DNA of 26,321 nucleotides, taken from assembly GCA_030450335.1 (NCBI GenBank), contig JAKDIS010000023.1, forward strand, positions 1-26,321. The letters are read 5' to 3'. Shown here piece after piece: positions 1 through 12,703 of this stretch (positions are counted from its first letter, which is position 1; the number at the start of each line of letters is the position of its first letter). Source of the stretch: Corynebacterium sp. GTDB taxonomy: Bacteria > Actinomycetota > Actinomycetes > Mycobacteriales > Mycobacteriaceae. The notes beneath the pieces are model-generated. The model made no database searches. It worked only from the letters and a program-made list of their open reading frames with translations, and was not told where the DNA came from. Both the position numbers and the translations under genes were made by a program.

Positions 1-55
1 CCCACGCTCGATCTTTGCCCCTCGCAGCGTCCCCCACCACCGCGGGCACCGCCCC

Positions 56-385
56 TTAGTCGCGGTAGTGGATACGCACCGAGGTGGTCACCGACGACTG
101 CAGCGAGGTCACGATCCTGCCCCGCAGTTCGCTCGGGGCCGGCTGCCCGCACCGCGAGCGCAGCAGCTCACGGACCTGCTGCTCGATGCCGAGGGCCTCG
201 AGGCACGAGGGACAGTCGTCGACGTGCCGCTCCAGGCGCGCACGCGCATGCCGGTAGTGCTCGCCCTCGCAGTCACCGTTCTTCACGTCGATGTACTCGT
301 AGAGCACCTCGATGAGCTCGTCGCATTCGCTTCTCCCGGAGGCACCGCACGGGTTGCCGCTCATGTTCCCAGGGTTGTCGGACAT
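56..385 (-). CDS. rshA: Zinc-binding anti-sigma factor RshA (RsrA family)
   Basis: This 109-residue protein is predicted to hold SigH inactive in the cytoplasm and release it when its thiols are oxidised. What is seen: the ZAS signature His54-x3-Cys58-x2-Cys61, preceded by Cys13 and Cys21, whose eight-residue spacing matches Cys3 and Cys11 of Streptomyces RsrA. Cys39 is extra. The gene follows sigH by 15 bases on the same strand, and a GGAG ribosome site lies about 11 bases before the ATG, so the pair should be co-transcribed and made in matched amounts. A second Met at residue 8 is a possible start. The family is known to bind its partner sigma factor through zinc-coordinated thiols; disulfide control here is inferred from the conserved cysteines. 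Confidence 0.9.
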   Translation of the reverse strand: MSDNPGNMSGNPCGASGRSECDELIEVLYEYIDVKNGDCEGEHYRHARARLERHVDDCPSCLEALGIEQQVRELLRSRCGQPAPSELRGRIVTSLQSSVTTSVRIHYRD

Positions 386-400
386 TCTTCGTCACACTCC

Positions 401-1015
401 TCAGTTCTTGCCCGCCGGATGCTTCGCCGCACCGATACCGTGCTCGTCGGCGACGTCCTTGAGTTTCGCGCGCAGCTGCCGTCGACCCCGGTGCAGCCGG
501 CTCATGACCGTGCCGATCGGGGTGTCCATGATCTCGGCGATCTCCTTGTACGGCAGTTGTTCGACGTCCGCGTAGTACACGACCATGCGGTAGTCGTCCG
601 ACAGGGACATCAGGGCGTCCTGGATCCTCTTGTCGGGGATGCGGCGCAGGGCCTCGATCTCGGCGGACTGCAGGCCCGTCGAGTCGTGGGACGCCGAATC
701 CGCCAGCTGCCAGTCGGTGACCTCCTCGTCGGAGGTCTCCTTGGGGCGCCGCTGCGCCTTGCGGTACTGGTTGATGTAGGTGTTGGTGAGGATGCGGTAC
801 ATCCACGCCTTCAGGTTGGTGCCGGGCCGGTAGGAACCGAACGCCTGGAACGCCTTCATGTAGGCGTCCTGGACCAGGTCCTGGGCATCCGCGGGGTTAC
901 GGGTCATCCGCAACGCCGCACCGTAGAGCTGGTCCAGCAGTGGCAGCGCATCCTCCTCGAAGCGGGCGAGCAGTTGCTCGTCGCTGTCTCCGGTGCGCTT
1001 GACTGGGTTGTTCAT
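401..1015 (-). CDS. sigH: ECF RNA polymerase sigma factor SigH
   Basis: Group 4 (ECF) sigma factor, 204 residues from the chosen start, which directs RNA polymerase to thioredoxin, mycothiol and other disulfide-stress genes in related actinobacteria. Region 2 is visible around [20 protein letters not shown], and region 4 around [22 protein letters not shown], a typical helix-turn-helix. The frame stays open to a GTG at 1078, but I chose the ATG at 1013-1015. It has AAGGAG just upstream, although the spacing is short. It gives the usual family length. A SigH-type promoter also lies at 1045-1072, so a transcript from it would exclude the upstream GTG. The anti-sigma gene rshA follows directly, which supports the SigH assignment over other ECF sigmas. 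Confidence 0.93.
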   Translation of the reverse strand: MNNPVKRTGDSDEQLLARFEEDALPLLDQLYGAALRMTRNPADAQDLVQDAYMKAFQAFGSYRPGTNLKAWMYRILTNTYINQYRKAQRRPKETSDEEVTDWQLADSASHDSTGLQSAEIEALRRIPDKRIQDALMSLSDDYRMVVYYADVEQLPYKEIAEIMDTPIGTVMSRLHRGRRQLRAKLKDVADEHGIGAAKHPAGKN

Positions 1016-1044
1016 GGGCTCCTTCCCGTTCACCCTGTCGGACA

Positions 1045-1072
1045 CAACGCCGTCGGCGTCCGTCTTGTTCCC
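1045..1072 (-). promoter_or_regulatory. Putative SigH/SigR-type promoter of sigH
   Basis: On the minus strand, GGGAAC (1067-1072) is followed after exactly 18 bases by GTTG (1045-1048). This matches the GGGAAT/C-N18-GTT pattern known for SigR/SigH promoters and would start RNA near 1037, about 22 bases before the sigH ATG. It implies positive autoregulation. A housekeeping-like -10, TAGAGT, lies slightly upstream at 1077-1082 and may give basal expression. Confidence 0.6.
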
Positions 1073-1079
1073 CTCCACT

Positions 1080-1742
1080 CTAGTGCTGCGCGATGAGTTC
1101 CGGCCCGTTCGCCGCCACGTTGCCGACGGCGCGGTCGGCCGCGCCTGTGCGCAGGACGCCCCGGACGTCGTCGGACGCCACGGTGGCGGCCAGTGCCCGC
1201 CGCTCGTCGTTGCCCCCGTCGCCCCCGTCGAGCCAGGCTGCGGTCTCGTCGGCGCCGAGCACGCGGGGCATCCGCTCGTGCAGCCAGGCGACCGGCTCGG
1301 CGGAGGCCGTGGTCACCATCGTGGCCTCCAGCGTCCCGTCCGGCGTCCCGTCCCCGCCCGGACGGCACAGCCCGGCGACGAGCAGCGGCGCGTCGCCACT
1401 CACGTAGTGGGGCTGCCGGTCCTTCCACTCGTACCAGCCGTCCATCACGAACAGGCACGGCTCGGAGCCGCGGAAGCTGGACTTGTCGAAGACGCTCTCC
1501 CCGCGGGCGTTGAACAGCACCAGCCCCTTCTTCCACGGTGCCCGGTAGCCCCAGGTCGCCGGCCCGAGTGTGGCGGCACCGGCGTAGCGGCGCACCACCC
1601 CCACGGTGTGGGTGGGTGCCACGTTCCAGCTCTGCGGCGGGAAACCGTCCGGGCCGACCAACCCGACCTGTTCGCCGAGCAGGCCGGACGTGGTCTCCAG
1701 CAGGGTCTCGGTGGTACTGAACATCACGTAACGTCCGCACAT
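1080..1742 (-). CDS. SRAP-family (HMCES/YedK) abasic-site protein
   Basis: SOS-response-associated peptidase family protein, 220 residues. Family members recognise abasic sites in single-stranded DNA and link covalently to them through Cys2, shielding the lesion. What is seen: the mature N-terminus MCGRY, with catalytic Cys2 exposed after Met removal, then [15 protein letters not shown] (family glutamate) and [10 protein letters not shown] (active-site His). An in-frame GTG at 1766 would add eight residues and bury Cys2, so it is rejected. A -10-like TAGTTT (1750-1755) sits seven bases before the ATG, suggesting a leaderless transcript. It is divergent from aroA and directly upstream of sigH, as I recall for Rv3226c in M. 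tuberculosis. Confidence 0.92.
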   Translation of the reverse strand: MCGRYVMFSTTETLLETTSGLLGEQVGLVGPDGFPPQSWNVAPTHTVGVVRRYAGAATLGPATWGYRAPWKKGLVLFNARGESVFDKSSFRGSEPCLFVMDGWYEWKDRQPHYVSGDAPLLVAGLCRPGGDGTPDGTLEATMVTTASAEPVAWLHERMPRVLGADETAAWLDGGDGGNDERRALAATVASDDVRGVLRTGAADRAVGNVAANGPELIAQH

Positions 1743-1749
1743 GACACCG

Positions 1750-1794
1750 AAACTACCTCCGCTCACCCACCTGCGCCCCGCGGCGTGGGATAAT
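1750..1794. promoter_or_regulatory. Divergent leaderless promoters, SRAP gene / aroA
   Basis: The 59-base gap between the two start codons holds two -10-like hexamers facing apart. TAGTTT (minus, 1750-1755) is seven bases before the SRAP ATG at 1742. GATAAT (plus, 1789-1794) is seven bases before the aroA ATG at 1802. Both spacings fit transcription starting at or within a base of the start codon. No convincing -35 box is seen on either side. Confidence 0.55.
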
Positions 1795-1801
1795 GGCGCC
1801 C

Positions 1802-3085
1802 ATGACCGCCGAACTGTGGCCTGCTCCCGTGGCCTCCTCCCCCGTGTCCGCGACCGTGTCCGTCCCCGGGTCGAAGTCGATCACCAACCGCGCCCTCGTC
1901 CTCGCCGCGCTGGCGGACGCCCCCAGCGTGATAGGCGGGGCCCTGCGCAGCAGGGACACCGACCTGATGGCCGACGCCCTGCGCGCGATGGGTGCCTCGG
2001 TCACCGCCGACGGTGACACGTTCACCGTCGTCCCCGGCGGGCTGCACGGCGCCGAACTGGCGTGCGGCCTGGCGGGCACCGTCCTGCGTTTCCTGCCGCC
2101 GGTGGCGGCCCTGGCCGACGGCGAGGTGCTGTTCACCGCCGACGACGCCGCGCAGAAGCGTCCGATGGGCGCCACGCTGGAGTCCCTGGTGGCGCTGGGT
2201 GCGGACGTGACCGGGTCCGGCGACCCGGCACGTCCCCTGCCCTTCCGCGTCTCCGGACACGGCGGGCTGCGCGGCGGCGTGGTGGAGATCGACGCCTCGG
2301 CGTCCTCCCAGTTCGTCTCCGGGCTGCTGCTGTCCGGGGCGCGGTTCGACGAGGGGGTCACGGTGGTGCACACCGGCACGGCGATCCCAAGCCTGCCGCA
2401 CGTGGAGATGACCGTGGAGATGCTGCGCGAGGCCGGGGTGCGGGTGGACACGGAGTTCAACCGCTGGACGGTGCACCCCGGGCCGGTGGCGGGACGGCAC
2501 TGGGCGGTGGAGCCCGACCTGTCCAACGCCACACCGTTCCTGGCCGCCGCGGCCGTCACCGGCGGCACGGTGCGCATCCCGGACTGGCCGGCGACGACCT
2601 CCCAGCCCGGCGACCAGTTCCGGGTGATCCTGCAGGACATGGGCGTGGAGGCCGAGCACCACACGCACTCCGGTGTGCTGGAGGTCCGTGGCGACGCGGA
2701 CACGCCGCTGCAGGGCATCAGCTGGGACCTGCACGACGTCGGCGAGCTCACCCCCACCGTCGCCGCACTGTGCGCGCTGGCGGAGGGCCGCAGCCACCTC
2801 TACGGCATCGCCCACCTGCGCGGGCACGAGACCGACCGGCTCGCCGCACTGCAACGCGAACTGTCCTCCCTGGGCTGCGGGGTCACCCAGACCGACGACG
2901 GCCTGGTCATCGACCCGCAGCCGTTGACCGGCGGGGTGTGGCACACCTACGCCGACCACCGCATGGCCACCGCCGGCGCGGTGCTCGGCCTGGTCACCGA
3001 CGACGTGCTCGTGGAGGACATCGCCACCACCGCCAAGACACTGCCAGACTTCGACCTGCGCTGGACGCAGATGGTCGAGGGCTGA
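1802..3085 (+). CDS. aroA: 3-phosphoshikimate 1-carboxyvinyltransferase (EPSP synthase)
   Basis: Sixth step of the shikimate pathway: transfers the enolpyruvyl group of phosphoenolpyruvate to shikimate-3-phosphate, in the cytoplasm. The protein is 427 residues, normal for the family. Motifs seen: [12 protein letters not shown] near residues 21-32 (Lys25 binds substrate), GLAGTVLRF for the LxxGNAGTxxR loop, [12 protein letters not shown], and the C-terminal [14 protein letters not shown]. An ATG three codons upstream (1793) overlaps the GATAAT box, so the ATG at 1802 is preferred and translation is probably leaderless. rsgA follows after eight bases, forming a two-gene operon. Confidence 0.97.
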   Translation: MTAELWPAPVASSPVSATVSVPGSKSITNRALVLAALADAPSVIGGALRSRDTDLMADALRAMGASVTADGDTFTVVPGGLHGAELACGLAGTVLRFLPPVAALADGEVLFTADDAAQKRPMGATLESLVALGADVTGSGDPARPLPFRVSGHGGLRGGVVEIDASASSQFVSGLLLSGARFDEGVTVVHTGTAIPSLPHVEMTVEMLREAGVRVDTEFNRWTVHPGPVAGRHWAVEPDLSNATPFLAAAAVTGGTVRIPDWPATTSQPGDQFRVILQDMGVEAEHHTHSGVLEVRGDADTPLQGISWDLHDVGELTPTVAALCALAEGRSHLYGIAHLRGHETDRLAALQRELSSLGCGVTQTDDGLVIDPQPLTGGVWHTYADHRMATAGAVLGLVTDDVLVEDIATTAKTLPDFDLRWTQMVEG

Positions 3086-3093
3086 GCGCGACG

Positions 3094-4128
3094 ATGGCAC
3101 GTTCCAGCGGCAGGCGCCACTACGACGAGTCCGACATCCGCGTGCGCCCCGGCAAGGGCACCCGGCCGAGGACGAAGGACCGGCCCGACCACAAGGGTGC
3201 GCAGACCGGCATGGTCGTGACCCGTGACCGGGGACGCTGGGGGGTCGTCGTCGACGGGGCGTCGCCGGAGACCCCGCCGGCGATCTGCATGCGCGCCCGC
3301 GAGCTGGGACGCACCCCCGTGGTCGTCGGCGACCGGGTCGCCGTGGTCGGCGACACCTCCGGACGCGACGGGACGCTGGCCCGCATCGTCCGGCTGGAGG
3401 AGCGCTCCACGGTGCTGCGGCGCACCGCCGACGACACCGACCCCTATGAACGCATCGTGGTGGCCAACGCCGACCAGCTGCTCATCGTCACCGCGGTGGC
3501 GGACCCGCCGCCGCGCTCCGGGTTCGTGGAACGCGCGCTGATCGCCGCCTTCGTCGGCGGTCTGCGTCCGGTGCTGTGCCTGACCAAGACGGACCTGGCC
3601 GACCCCACGGCCTTCGCCGCCGAGTTCGAGGCGCTGGACGTGGAGGTCATCGTGGGCGGGGTCGACGACCCCCTGGACCCGGTGCTCGACGTGGTCACCG
3701 GGCACCTCACCGCCCTGATCGGTCATTCCGGGGTGGGTAAGTCCACCCTGGTCAACCGGATCGTGCCGGACGCCCGCCGCGAGACCGGTGTGGTCTCCGG
3801 CGTGGGCAAGGGACGCCACACCTCGACCCAGTCCGTGGCGCTGCGCATCCCCGGGGACACAGGGGACGCCGGGGACGCAGGCTGGATCGTGGACACCCCC
3901 GGCATCCGCAGCTTCGGCCTGGCCCACGTTGACCCCGACCAGGTCATCGGCGTGTTCGAGGACCTCGGCGCGGTCATCGAGGACTGCCCGCGCGGTTGCA
4001 CACACGCCGGTCCGCCCGCCGACCCCGAGTGCGCGCTCGACACCCTGACCGGCGCGAGCGCCCGTCGTGTGGCCGCCGTACGCTCCCTGCTGACCGCGCT
4101 GCGCAGCAACAACGAGTGGGAGATGTGA
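3094..4128 (+). CDS. rsgA: Ribosome small-subunit GTPase RsgA
   Basis: Circularly permuted GTPase that acts late in 30S ribosome maturation. In this 344-residue protein the motif order is the diagnostic G4-G1-G3: LTKTDLAD (G4, residues 163-170), GHSGVGKSTLVN (G1, 210-221) and DTPGIRSFGL (G3, 267-276). An OB-fold region precedes them. The C-terminal zinc knuckle is present as Cys298, Cys302, His304 and Cys313. A basic N-terminal extension of about 35 residues is typical of actinobacterial members. The frame is open far upstream inside aroA, but ATG 3094, eight bases after the aroA stop, is the sensible start. It converges with the next gene with only 12 bases between stops and no visible terminator. 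Confidence 0.94.
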   Translation: MARSSGRRHYDESDIRVRPGKGTRPRTKDRPDHKGAQTGMVVTRDRGRWGVVVDGASPETPPAICMRARELGRTPVVVGDRVAVVGDTSGRDGTLARIVRLEERSTVLRRTADDTDPYERIVVANADQLLIVTAVADPPPRSGFVERALIAAFVGGLRPVLCLTKTDLADPTAFAAEFEALDVEVIVGGVDDPLDPVLDVVTGHLTALIGHSGVGKSTLVNRIVPDARRETGVVSGVGKGRHTSTQSVALRIPGDTGDAGDAGWIVDTPGIRSFGLAHVDPDQVIGVFEDLGAVIEDCPRGCTHAGPPADPECALDTLTGASARRVAAVRSLLTALRSNNEWEM

Positions 4129-4140
4129 CTCGCCGACCTC

Positions 4141-5289
4141 CTACGGCCGGCCGAAGGACCTGCTGAACATCTGCCCGGACAGCACGAGCTCCTGGGCCGG
4201 GGCGAGCCGCTCGCTCTCGTAGGACGCCAGGGTGTCCGGCAGCGTGGCGGCGGTGGCGTCGGCCATGTGGCGGGCCAGCGCCGCGGCGTCGTCCAGGGAC
4301 GTGGCGAACCCACGGCCGGTCATCGGCGTGGGCACGTGGGCGGCGTCGCCGAGGATCACCATCCGTCCGTTGCGCAGACGGTCCGGCACGTACTCGTTGA
4401 TGGGGGTGCCGAGGAAGTCGGTGCGCGAGAGGCAGTCCTCGATCGCGGCACGCCACGGGTGCGGCCAGCGCAGACCGGCCTCGCGGACGAGGTCGGCGAG
4501 CACGTGCTGGTCGACGTCGTGCCCACGCAGGGTGTGGTGGGTGACGTTGCCGCGCACGGCGCCGGTCTCGCGGAGCACGTGGTTGCGCGAGTTGTCGTAC
4601 CAGCCCCAGCCCAGGCGCCGCTCCCCCGGCTCGGTGGACCCCTCGGGGCTCGCCAGCGGGTAGCCCAGCAGCAGGTTGTCGCCGCTGTCGCGGATGTCGA
4701 GCCCGCCCGGCCACGGGCCCGTGTAGTCCAGGTCGCTCTCCTTGGCCACGCCGAGCCAGAGCACGTAGCCGGCGAACTCGGCGTCCGGACGGTCGGGCGC
4801 CACGGAGGCGCGCACCAGGCTCCGGTAGCCGTCGGCGCCGACGAGCAGGTCGCCGGTGTAGGTCTCGCCGTCGTCGGCGCGGGCCCACGCCCGTTCGCCC
4901 TCCTGGCCGACCTCCACCGCACGGGTGCGGTGGTGCATGTCCATGGTCGGCAGACCCTCGGCCACCTGGCAGAGTCCCTCGTAGAGGCCCTGCCAGGTGG
5001 CCGGGACCTCACCGTGGGCGCGTGCGTCGACCGGGCCCGCCATCCGCACGGCGGCACGCGCCTGCTCCGGCCCGAGGATCGACCTGAGGTCGTCCTCCCT
5101 GACCAGCAGGGACGCGCCGGAGGGGCGGATCCTGTCGGCCCGCTCCAGCATCGTCACGTGGTGGCCCTGGCGTGCCAGGGAGATCCCGGTCATCAGACCG
5201 GCCAGGGATCCGCCGACGACGACGATCTTCAGCGCCTCCCTGGCCTGCATCGCCCCTGTGTCCGCGTACTTACCGTGCTTGCGTAGCAT
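4141..5289 (-). CDS. FAD-dependent monooxygenase, PHBH-fold
   Basis: Predicted class A flavoprotein hydroxylase, 382 residues, substrate unknown. Seen: N-terminal Rossmann dinucleotide-binding motif VVVGGSLAG (residues 23-31), the middle DG motif LLVGADGYRSLVR (148-160), and the GD motif LGDAAHVPTPMTGRG (313-327). The last is followed by a helix that normally contacts FAD. The FAGYVLWLG stretch (172-180) recalls the 2,6-dihydroxypyridine hydroxylase-like subgroup, but that is only a resemblance. The frame is open to a TTG at 5337. I chose the ATG at 5287-5289 because AGGAGG (5295-5300) sits five bases upstream. It is divergent from furA-katG, so a redox or iron-linked role is possible but unproven. 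It is not part of the conserved order around it. Confidence 0.85.
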   Translation of the reverse strand: MLRKHGKYADTGAMQAREALKIVVVGGSLAGLMTGISLARQGHHVTMLERADRIRPSGASLLVREDDLRSILGPEQARAAVRMAGPVDARAHGEVPATWQGLYEGLCQVAEGLPTMDMHHRTRAVEVGQEGERAWARADDGETYTGDLLVGADGYRSLVRASVAPDRPDAEFAGYVLWLGVAKESDLDYTGPWPGGLDIRDSGDNLLLGYPLASPEGSTEPGERRLGWGWYDNSRNHVLRETGAVRGNVTHHTLRGHDVDQHVLADLVREAGLRWPHPWRAAIEDCLSRTDFLGTPINEYVPDRLRNGRMVILGDAAHVPTPMTGRGFATSLDDAAALARHMADATAATLPDTLASYESERLAPAQELVLSGQMFSRSFGRP

Positions 5290-5454
5290 CGCAGCCTCCT
5301 GCGCATTCGTGGTCTCGGCGACCTCCGCTGGCCGCAACCCCCTATTTTATCCCGGCCGGCGGTGACAGGCCCGTGGCCAGCACCGGCGGCTATGCCCCGC
5401 TATTTTTGTTTATTCAAAGTTGTGAAGTCTCAAAATTAGCGGTAGCGTGGCGGC
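5290..5454. promoter_or_regulatory. Divergent control region, monooxygenase / furA-katG
   Basis: This 165-base gap is noticeably A+T-rich around 5340-5350 and 5400-5437 in an otherwise G+C-rich window. On the minus strand, TAAAAT (5344-5349) is a good -10 for the monooxygenase, giving a leader of about 48 bases. On the plus strand, TAGCGT (5443-5448) lies six bases before the furA ATG, suggesting a leaderless furA mRNA. An imperfect dyad, TTCA-N6-TGAA (5413-5426), just upstream is a candidate FurA operator; mycobacterial and Streptomyces FurA are known to bind an A+T-rich site overlapping their own promoter. Confidence 0.5.
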
Positions 5455-5950
5455 ATGCGCACAGACACGACAGCACCCTGGGCAGAGCAGGTGAGACAAC
5501 TGGGCCTCCGGGCGACCCCGGGCCGGATCGCCTCCCTGCAGTACCTGCGGCAGCACCCGCACAGCACGGCGGCCCAGGTGCACGCCGGCATCCGCACGGA
5601 GCTCCCCTCGATCTCCATGCAGTCGGTCCACAACGTCGTCAACGATCTGAGCGCACGCGGTCTCCTGCGTCGCATCGACCTGCCCGGCTCGGGCGGCGCA
5701 CGCTACGAGACCAACCTGGAGGACAACCACCACCACATGCAGTGCGTCGTGTGCGGACGGCTCGAGGACGTCGAGTGCGTCGTCGGCCACGCGCCCTGCC
5801 TGACCCCCGCCGAAGGCCACGGGATGCACACCGTGCTGTCGGCGGAGGTCACCTTCCGGGCCATCTGCATGGACTGCGCCCGCACGAACGACCCCGAGAA
5901 CACCCACAACGAGAACACCCACTCCCCGATCCACACTCAGGAGAAGACCG

Positions 5951-5958
<8 letters not shown>
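5455..5958 (+). CDS. furA: Fur-family repressor FurA
   Basis: Metal- and peroxide-responsive repressor, 167 residues, expected to control its own gene and katG. The N-terminal winged helix includes the recognition-helix stretch [15 protein letters not shown] (residues 51-65). The dimerisation domain has the His cluster NHHH (91-94), Cys97-x2-Cys100 and Cys138-x2-Cys141, the usual structural zinc site. Cys108 and Cys115 are additional. A short His/Asn-rich tail (about 147-160) is unusual and could touch metal. The stop overlaps the katG start by eight bases, implying translational coupling. A -10-like box six bases before the ATG suggests leaderless translation. The katG linkage points to the FurA branch rather than a ferric-uptake or zinc regulator. 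Confidence 0.92.
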
Positions 5959-8230
<2,272 letters not shown>

Positions 8231-8266
8231 TCCGACCTGAGTTAGAGACAGACGAGACAAACGAAA

Positions 8267-8309
8267 GAAGGCCCGTCCGTTCCGGAAAATTCCGGAAGGG
8301 CGGGCCTTC
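8267..8309. terminator. Long hairpin between katG and the DUF6912 gene
   Basis: GAAGGCCCGTCCGTTCCGG pairs with the matching right arm ending CGGGCCTTC at 8309, a stem of roughly 20 pairs with one mismatch and one G-U pair. It separates two convergent genes. On the plus strand no T-run follows. On the minus strand the exit side reads TTCTTTCGTTTG, so termination may be better for the DUF6912 transcript, or work both ways. Confidence 0.7.
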
Positions 8310-8335
8310 CCCGTGCGCCAGGGGCGAGACAGGCG

Positions 8336-8842
8336 CTACATCAGGTCGACGAGGACCCCGAGCTCGCGGGCGTCGTACCAGCTCATCAGGTTGTCCTCGC
8401 AGTCGCCGAGGGTGATCTCTGCGTCCTCGTCACCCAGGTCGGCGGCGTCGACGATCTCGATGGCCGCGGCCGTCGCCGGCTCATTGCCCTCGTCGTCGAC
8501 GTGGATGGCGGCGAGCTGCTCCACCGACACCAGTGACGGGTCCAACCGGACCACGGACTCACCCTTGTCCGGCTCCGGGGACGCCGCGGCGTCCTCCAGG
8601 TCGACCGAGACAACGACGCGACGGTGCGGGAAACGCTCCTCGTCGCCGATGCCGAGCAGACGCAGGGAGGCGCGGGCGGCCTCCAGGAACGCCGCGTAGG
8701 ACATCTCCTCGTCGTCGCCGGCGGTGTAGTACTCGCGCAGGGCCGGGGTCAGGGCGAAGGCGACGCCGGAGCGCACGGGCATCTGCCCGTCGCGGGCGAG
8801 GCCGCCGAGCATGTCGAAGGTCGCGGGGATGAAGACGCGCAT
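8336..8842 (-). CDS. DUF6912 family protein, function unknown
   Basis: A 168-residue protein beginning MRVFIPATFDMLGGL, which I recognise as the opening of the actinobacterial DUF6912 family (recall, not a search). It is acidic, especially after residue 95, with no membrane segment, signal peptide or enzyme motif that I can identify; it is probably cytoplasmic. The open frame extends 25 codons further up, but ATG 8840-8842 gives the family start and leaves one base between it and the stop of the HAD-like gene upstream. That arrangement suggests an operon with translational coupling. A purine-rich AAGGGA lies about 12 bases upstream. No function can be given. Confidence 0.75.
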   Translation of the reverse strand: MRVFIPATFDMLGGLARDGQMPVRSGVAFALTPALREYYTAGDDEEMSYAAFLEAARASLRLLGIGDEERFPHRRVVVSVDLEDAAASPEPDKGESVVRLDPSLVSVEQLAAIHVDDEGNEPATAAAIEIVDAADLGDEDAEITLGDCEDNLMSWYDARELGVLVDLM

Positions 8843-8843
8843 C

Positions 8844-9254
8844 CTAGTAGGTCCCTTCCAGTCCGAGCAGCCCGGAGATCTCCACGATCGCCCGGTCGAA
8901 CTGCTGGTAGTACACACCGATCAGACCGGACTCCACCGCGCCCTTGACGTTGAGGATCGAGTCGTCGACGAGGATGCAGTCGCTGACGTCGACCTCGAGA
9001 CGGTCGGCGGTGATCATGAAGATCTCCGGGTCGGGCTTGTCCACGCCGACCTCACCGGACAGCACGACGGTGTCGACGTAACCGGCCTCCTGCCACGTGC
9101 GGATCGGGTCCGCACAGGGGCCACCGGGGTCGTTGGAGAGGATCGCCGTTCCGAAACCCGCGTCCTTGGCCGCGGTGAGGACCTTCCGCCACCGGCGGCG
9201 GTCCTCCTCCGCTCCGTCGAGGACGCCACAGTAGTCCACAATCAATGCTCGCAT
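8844..9254 (-). CDS. Small HAD-like hydrolase
   Basis: A 136-residue haloacid dehalogenase-superfamily protein. Motif I is VDYCGVLDG (residues 6-14): the nucleophile Asp7 is present but the usual second Asp is Cys9. Motif II is LSNDPGG, motif III is the Lys in VGVDKPDPEIF, and motif IV is CILVDDSILN. There is essentially no room for a cap domain, which in this superfamily often means a large or macromolecular substrate. Losing the second Asp is common in dehalogenase-like and some phosphatase-like branches and makes a standard phosphatase role less certain. The gene is followed after one base by the DUF6912 gene, with which it likely forms an operon. Confidence 0.8.
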   Translation of the reverse strand: MRALIVDYCGVLDGAEEDRRRWRKVLTAAKDAGFGTAILSNDPGGPCADPIRTWQEAGYVDTVVLSGEVGVDKPDPEIFMITADRLEVDVSDCILVDDSILNVKGAVESGLIGVYYQQFDRAIVEISGLLGLEGTY

Positions 9255-9294
9255 ACCTCACATTGTGCCACGCCGGGCGCTATCATCGTCGAGC
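9255..9294. promoter_or_regulatory. 40-bp divergent promoter, HAD gene / Rv3235-like gene
   Basis: Only 40 bases separate two divergent start codons. On the plus strand TATCAT (9281-9286) lies eight bases before the ATG at 9295. On the minus strand CACAAT (9262-9267) lies seven bases before the ATG at 9254, though the same stretch also offers a weak GTGAGG ribosome site. The two promoters must overlap face to face. Confidence 0.45.
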
Positions 9295-9831
9295 ATGGGG
9301 GCTCTACCGGGGAACACCGACGCGACGACACCGCCGACACACGGCAGGAGGGCCTACGTCCCCGTGCCCGGGTTGGTGTATCTGCGCCGTCCGGGCCGTC
9401 ACGCGGTGCCGGTCACGCAGGACGCACCGGCGTCTGAGGCGGCACCGGTGCAGGACGCCGCGTCGCGGCGTCCCGGTTCCGCCGTCAACGCACGGGTCGC
9501 CATGCTCGTGGGCGTCTGGCTCGAGGTCGTCGACGGTCGCCGACCGGTCTCCGCGCTACGTAAGGGACCGTTCTCCCCGCGGGTCACCGAGGACCTGCGG
9601 GGGAGGATGCGCCAGGCACTCCCCGCTGCGGCACGGGTGTCTGGGGCGTCCGGTGCACCGTCCTCCCCCGCCGTGCCCTCACGTGTGCTGAGCGTGCACC
9701 TTCCCCCGACGCACCCCGAGCGCCTCACCTTCACCGCCAGCGTCCTGCACCACGAACGGGTGCGCGCCGTCGTCGGCCACCTGGCCCGCTACGAGGGCAG
9801 GTGGCGCGTCGAGACCGTCACGATGGTCTGA
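9295..9831 (+). CDS. Rv3235 family protein, function unknown
   Basis: A 178-residue protein rich in Ala, Arg and Pro in its first two thirds. The C-terminal 50 residues look like a small folded domain ending HLARYEGRWRVETVTMV. That ending, and its position beside secA1, match the Rv3235 (DUF6459) family as I recall it. No signal peptide or membrane helix is seen. The ATG at 9295 is preferred over one ten codons earlier because TATCAT precedes it by eight bases, consistent with a leaderless mRNA. It converges on secA1 with ten bases between the stops. Function is unknown. Confidence 0.72.
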   Translation: MGALPGNTDATTPPTHGRRAYVPVPGLVYLRRPGRHAVPVTQDAPASEAAPVQDAASRRPGSAVNARVAMLVGVWLEVVDGRRPVSALRKGPFSPRVTEDLRGRMRQALPAAARVSGASGAPSSPAVPSRVLSVHLPPTHPERLTFTASVLHHERVRAVVGHLARYEGRWRVETVTMV

Positions 9832-9841
9832 CCCTGAGGAA

Positions 9842-12469
<2,628 letters not shown>

Positions 12470-12576
12470 GTGCTGCTCGTCCCTTACCTTGTGTTGCACC
12501 TGTGGGGTCTTGCCTGAGGCACTCGCACGGCATTTTTGCCCGGGCGCGGTGACGCACCCTGCGAGATCAGTCTTTC

Positions 12577-12582
12577 AGTCTA
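12577..12582 (-). promoter_or_regulatory. Candidate secA1 -10 box
   Basis: TAGACT on the minus strand lies in the gap before secA1 and would start RNA near 12570, giving a leader of about 100 bases. A weak -35, GTGCAA, lies 17 bases upstream. The remainder of the 234-base gap (12470-12703) holds the hpf terminator hairpin; nothing else is recognised. Confidence 0.4.
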
Positions 12583-12644
12583 CCTCCGACACCCTGTCTT
12601 GCACAGTGCTCCCGTCCGGCGCCCCGGTCACGGGGACGAACGAC

Positions 12645-12690
12645 GGCGGGCACCGCCGGGGTGGAGAACCACCCCGACGGTGCCCGCCGC
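12645..12690 (-). terminator. Terminator hairpin downstream of hpf
   Basis: CGGCGGGCACCGCCGGGGTGG and its complement, closing at 12690, form a stem of about 21 positions with one mismatch around an AGAA loop, 13 bases after the hpf stop. On the minus strand the exit side has only short T groups (CGTCGTTCG). Its position and strength support intrinsic termination between hpf and secA1, so secA1 needs its own promoter. Confidence 0.75.
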
Positions 12691-12703
12691 GTAGGACGTC
12701 CCG

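Noticed and set aside
1..55. The left edge before the rshA stop.
   Set aside because: It is too short to call anything; no start, stop, convincing hairpin or promoter is seen, though a whiB-type gene is expected beyond the edge from the conserved order.
1016..1078. A 21-residue N-terminal extension of SigH from GTG 1078.
   Set aside because: It has no ribosome site and overlaps the putative SigH promoter, while ATG 1015 has AAGGAG and gives the family length.
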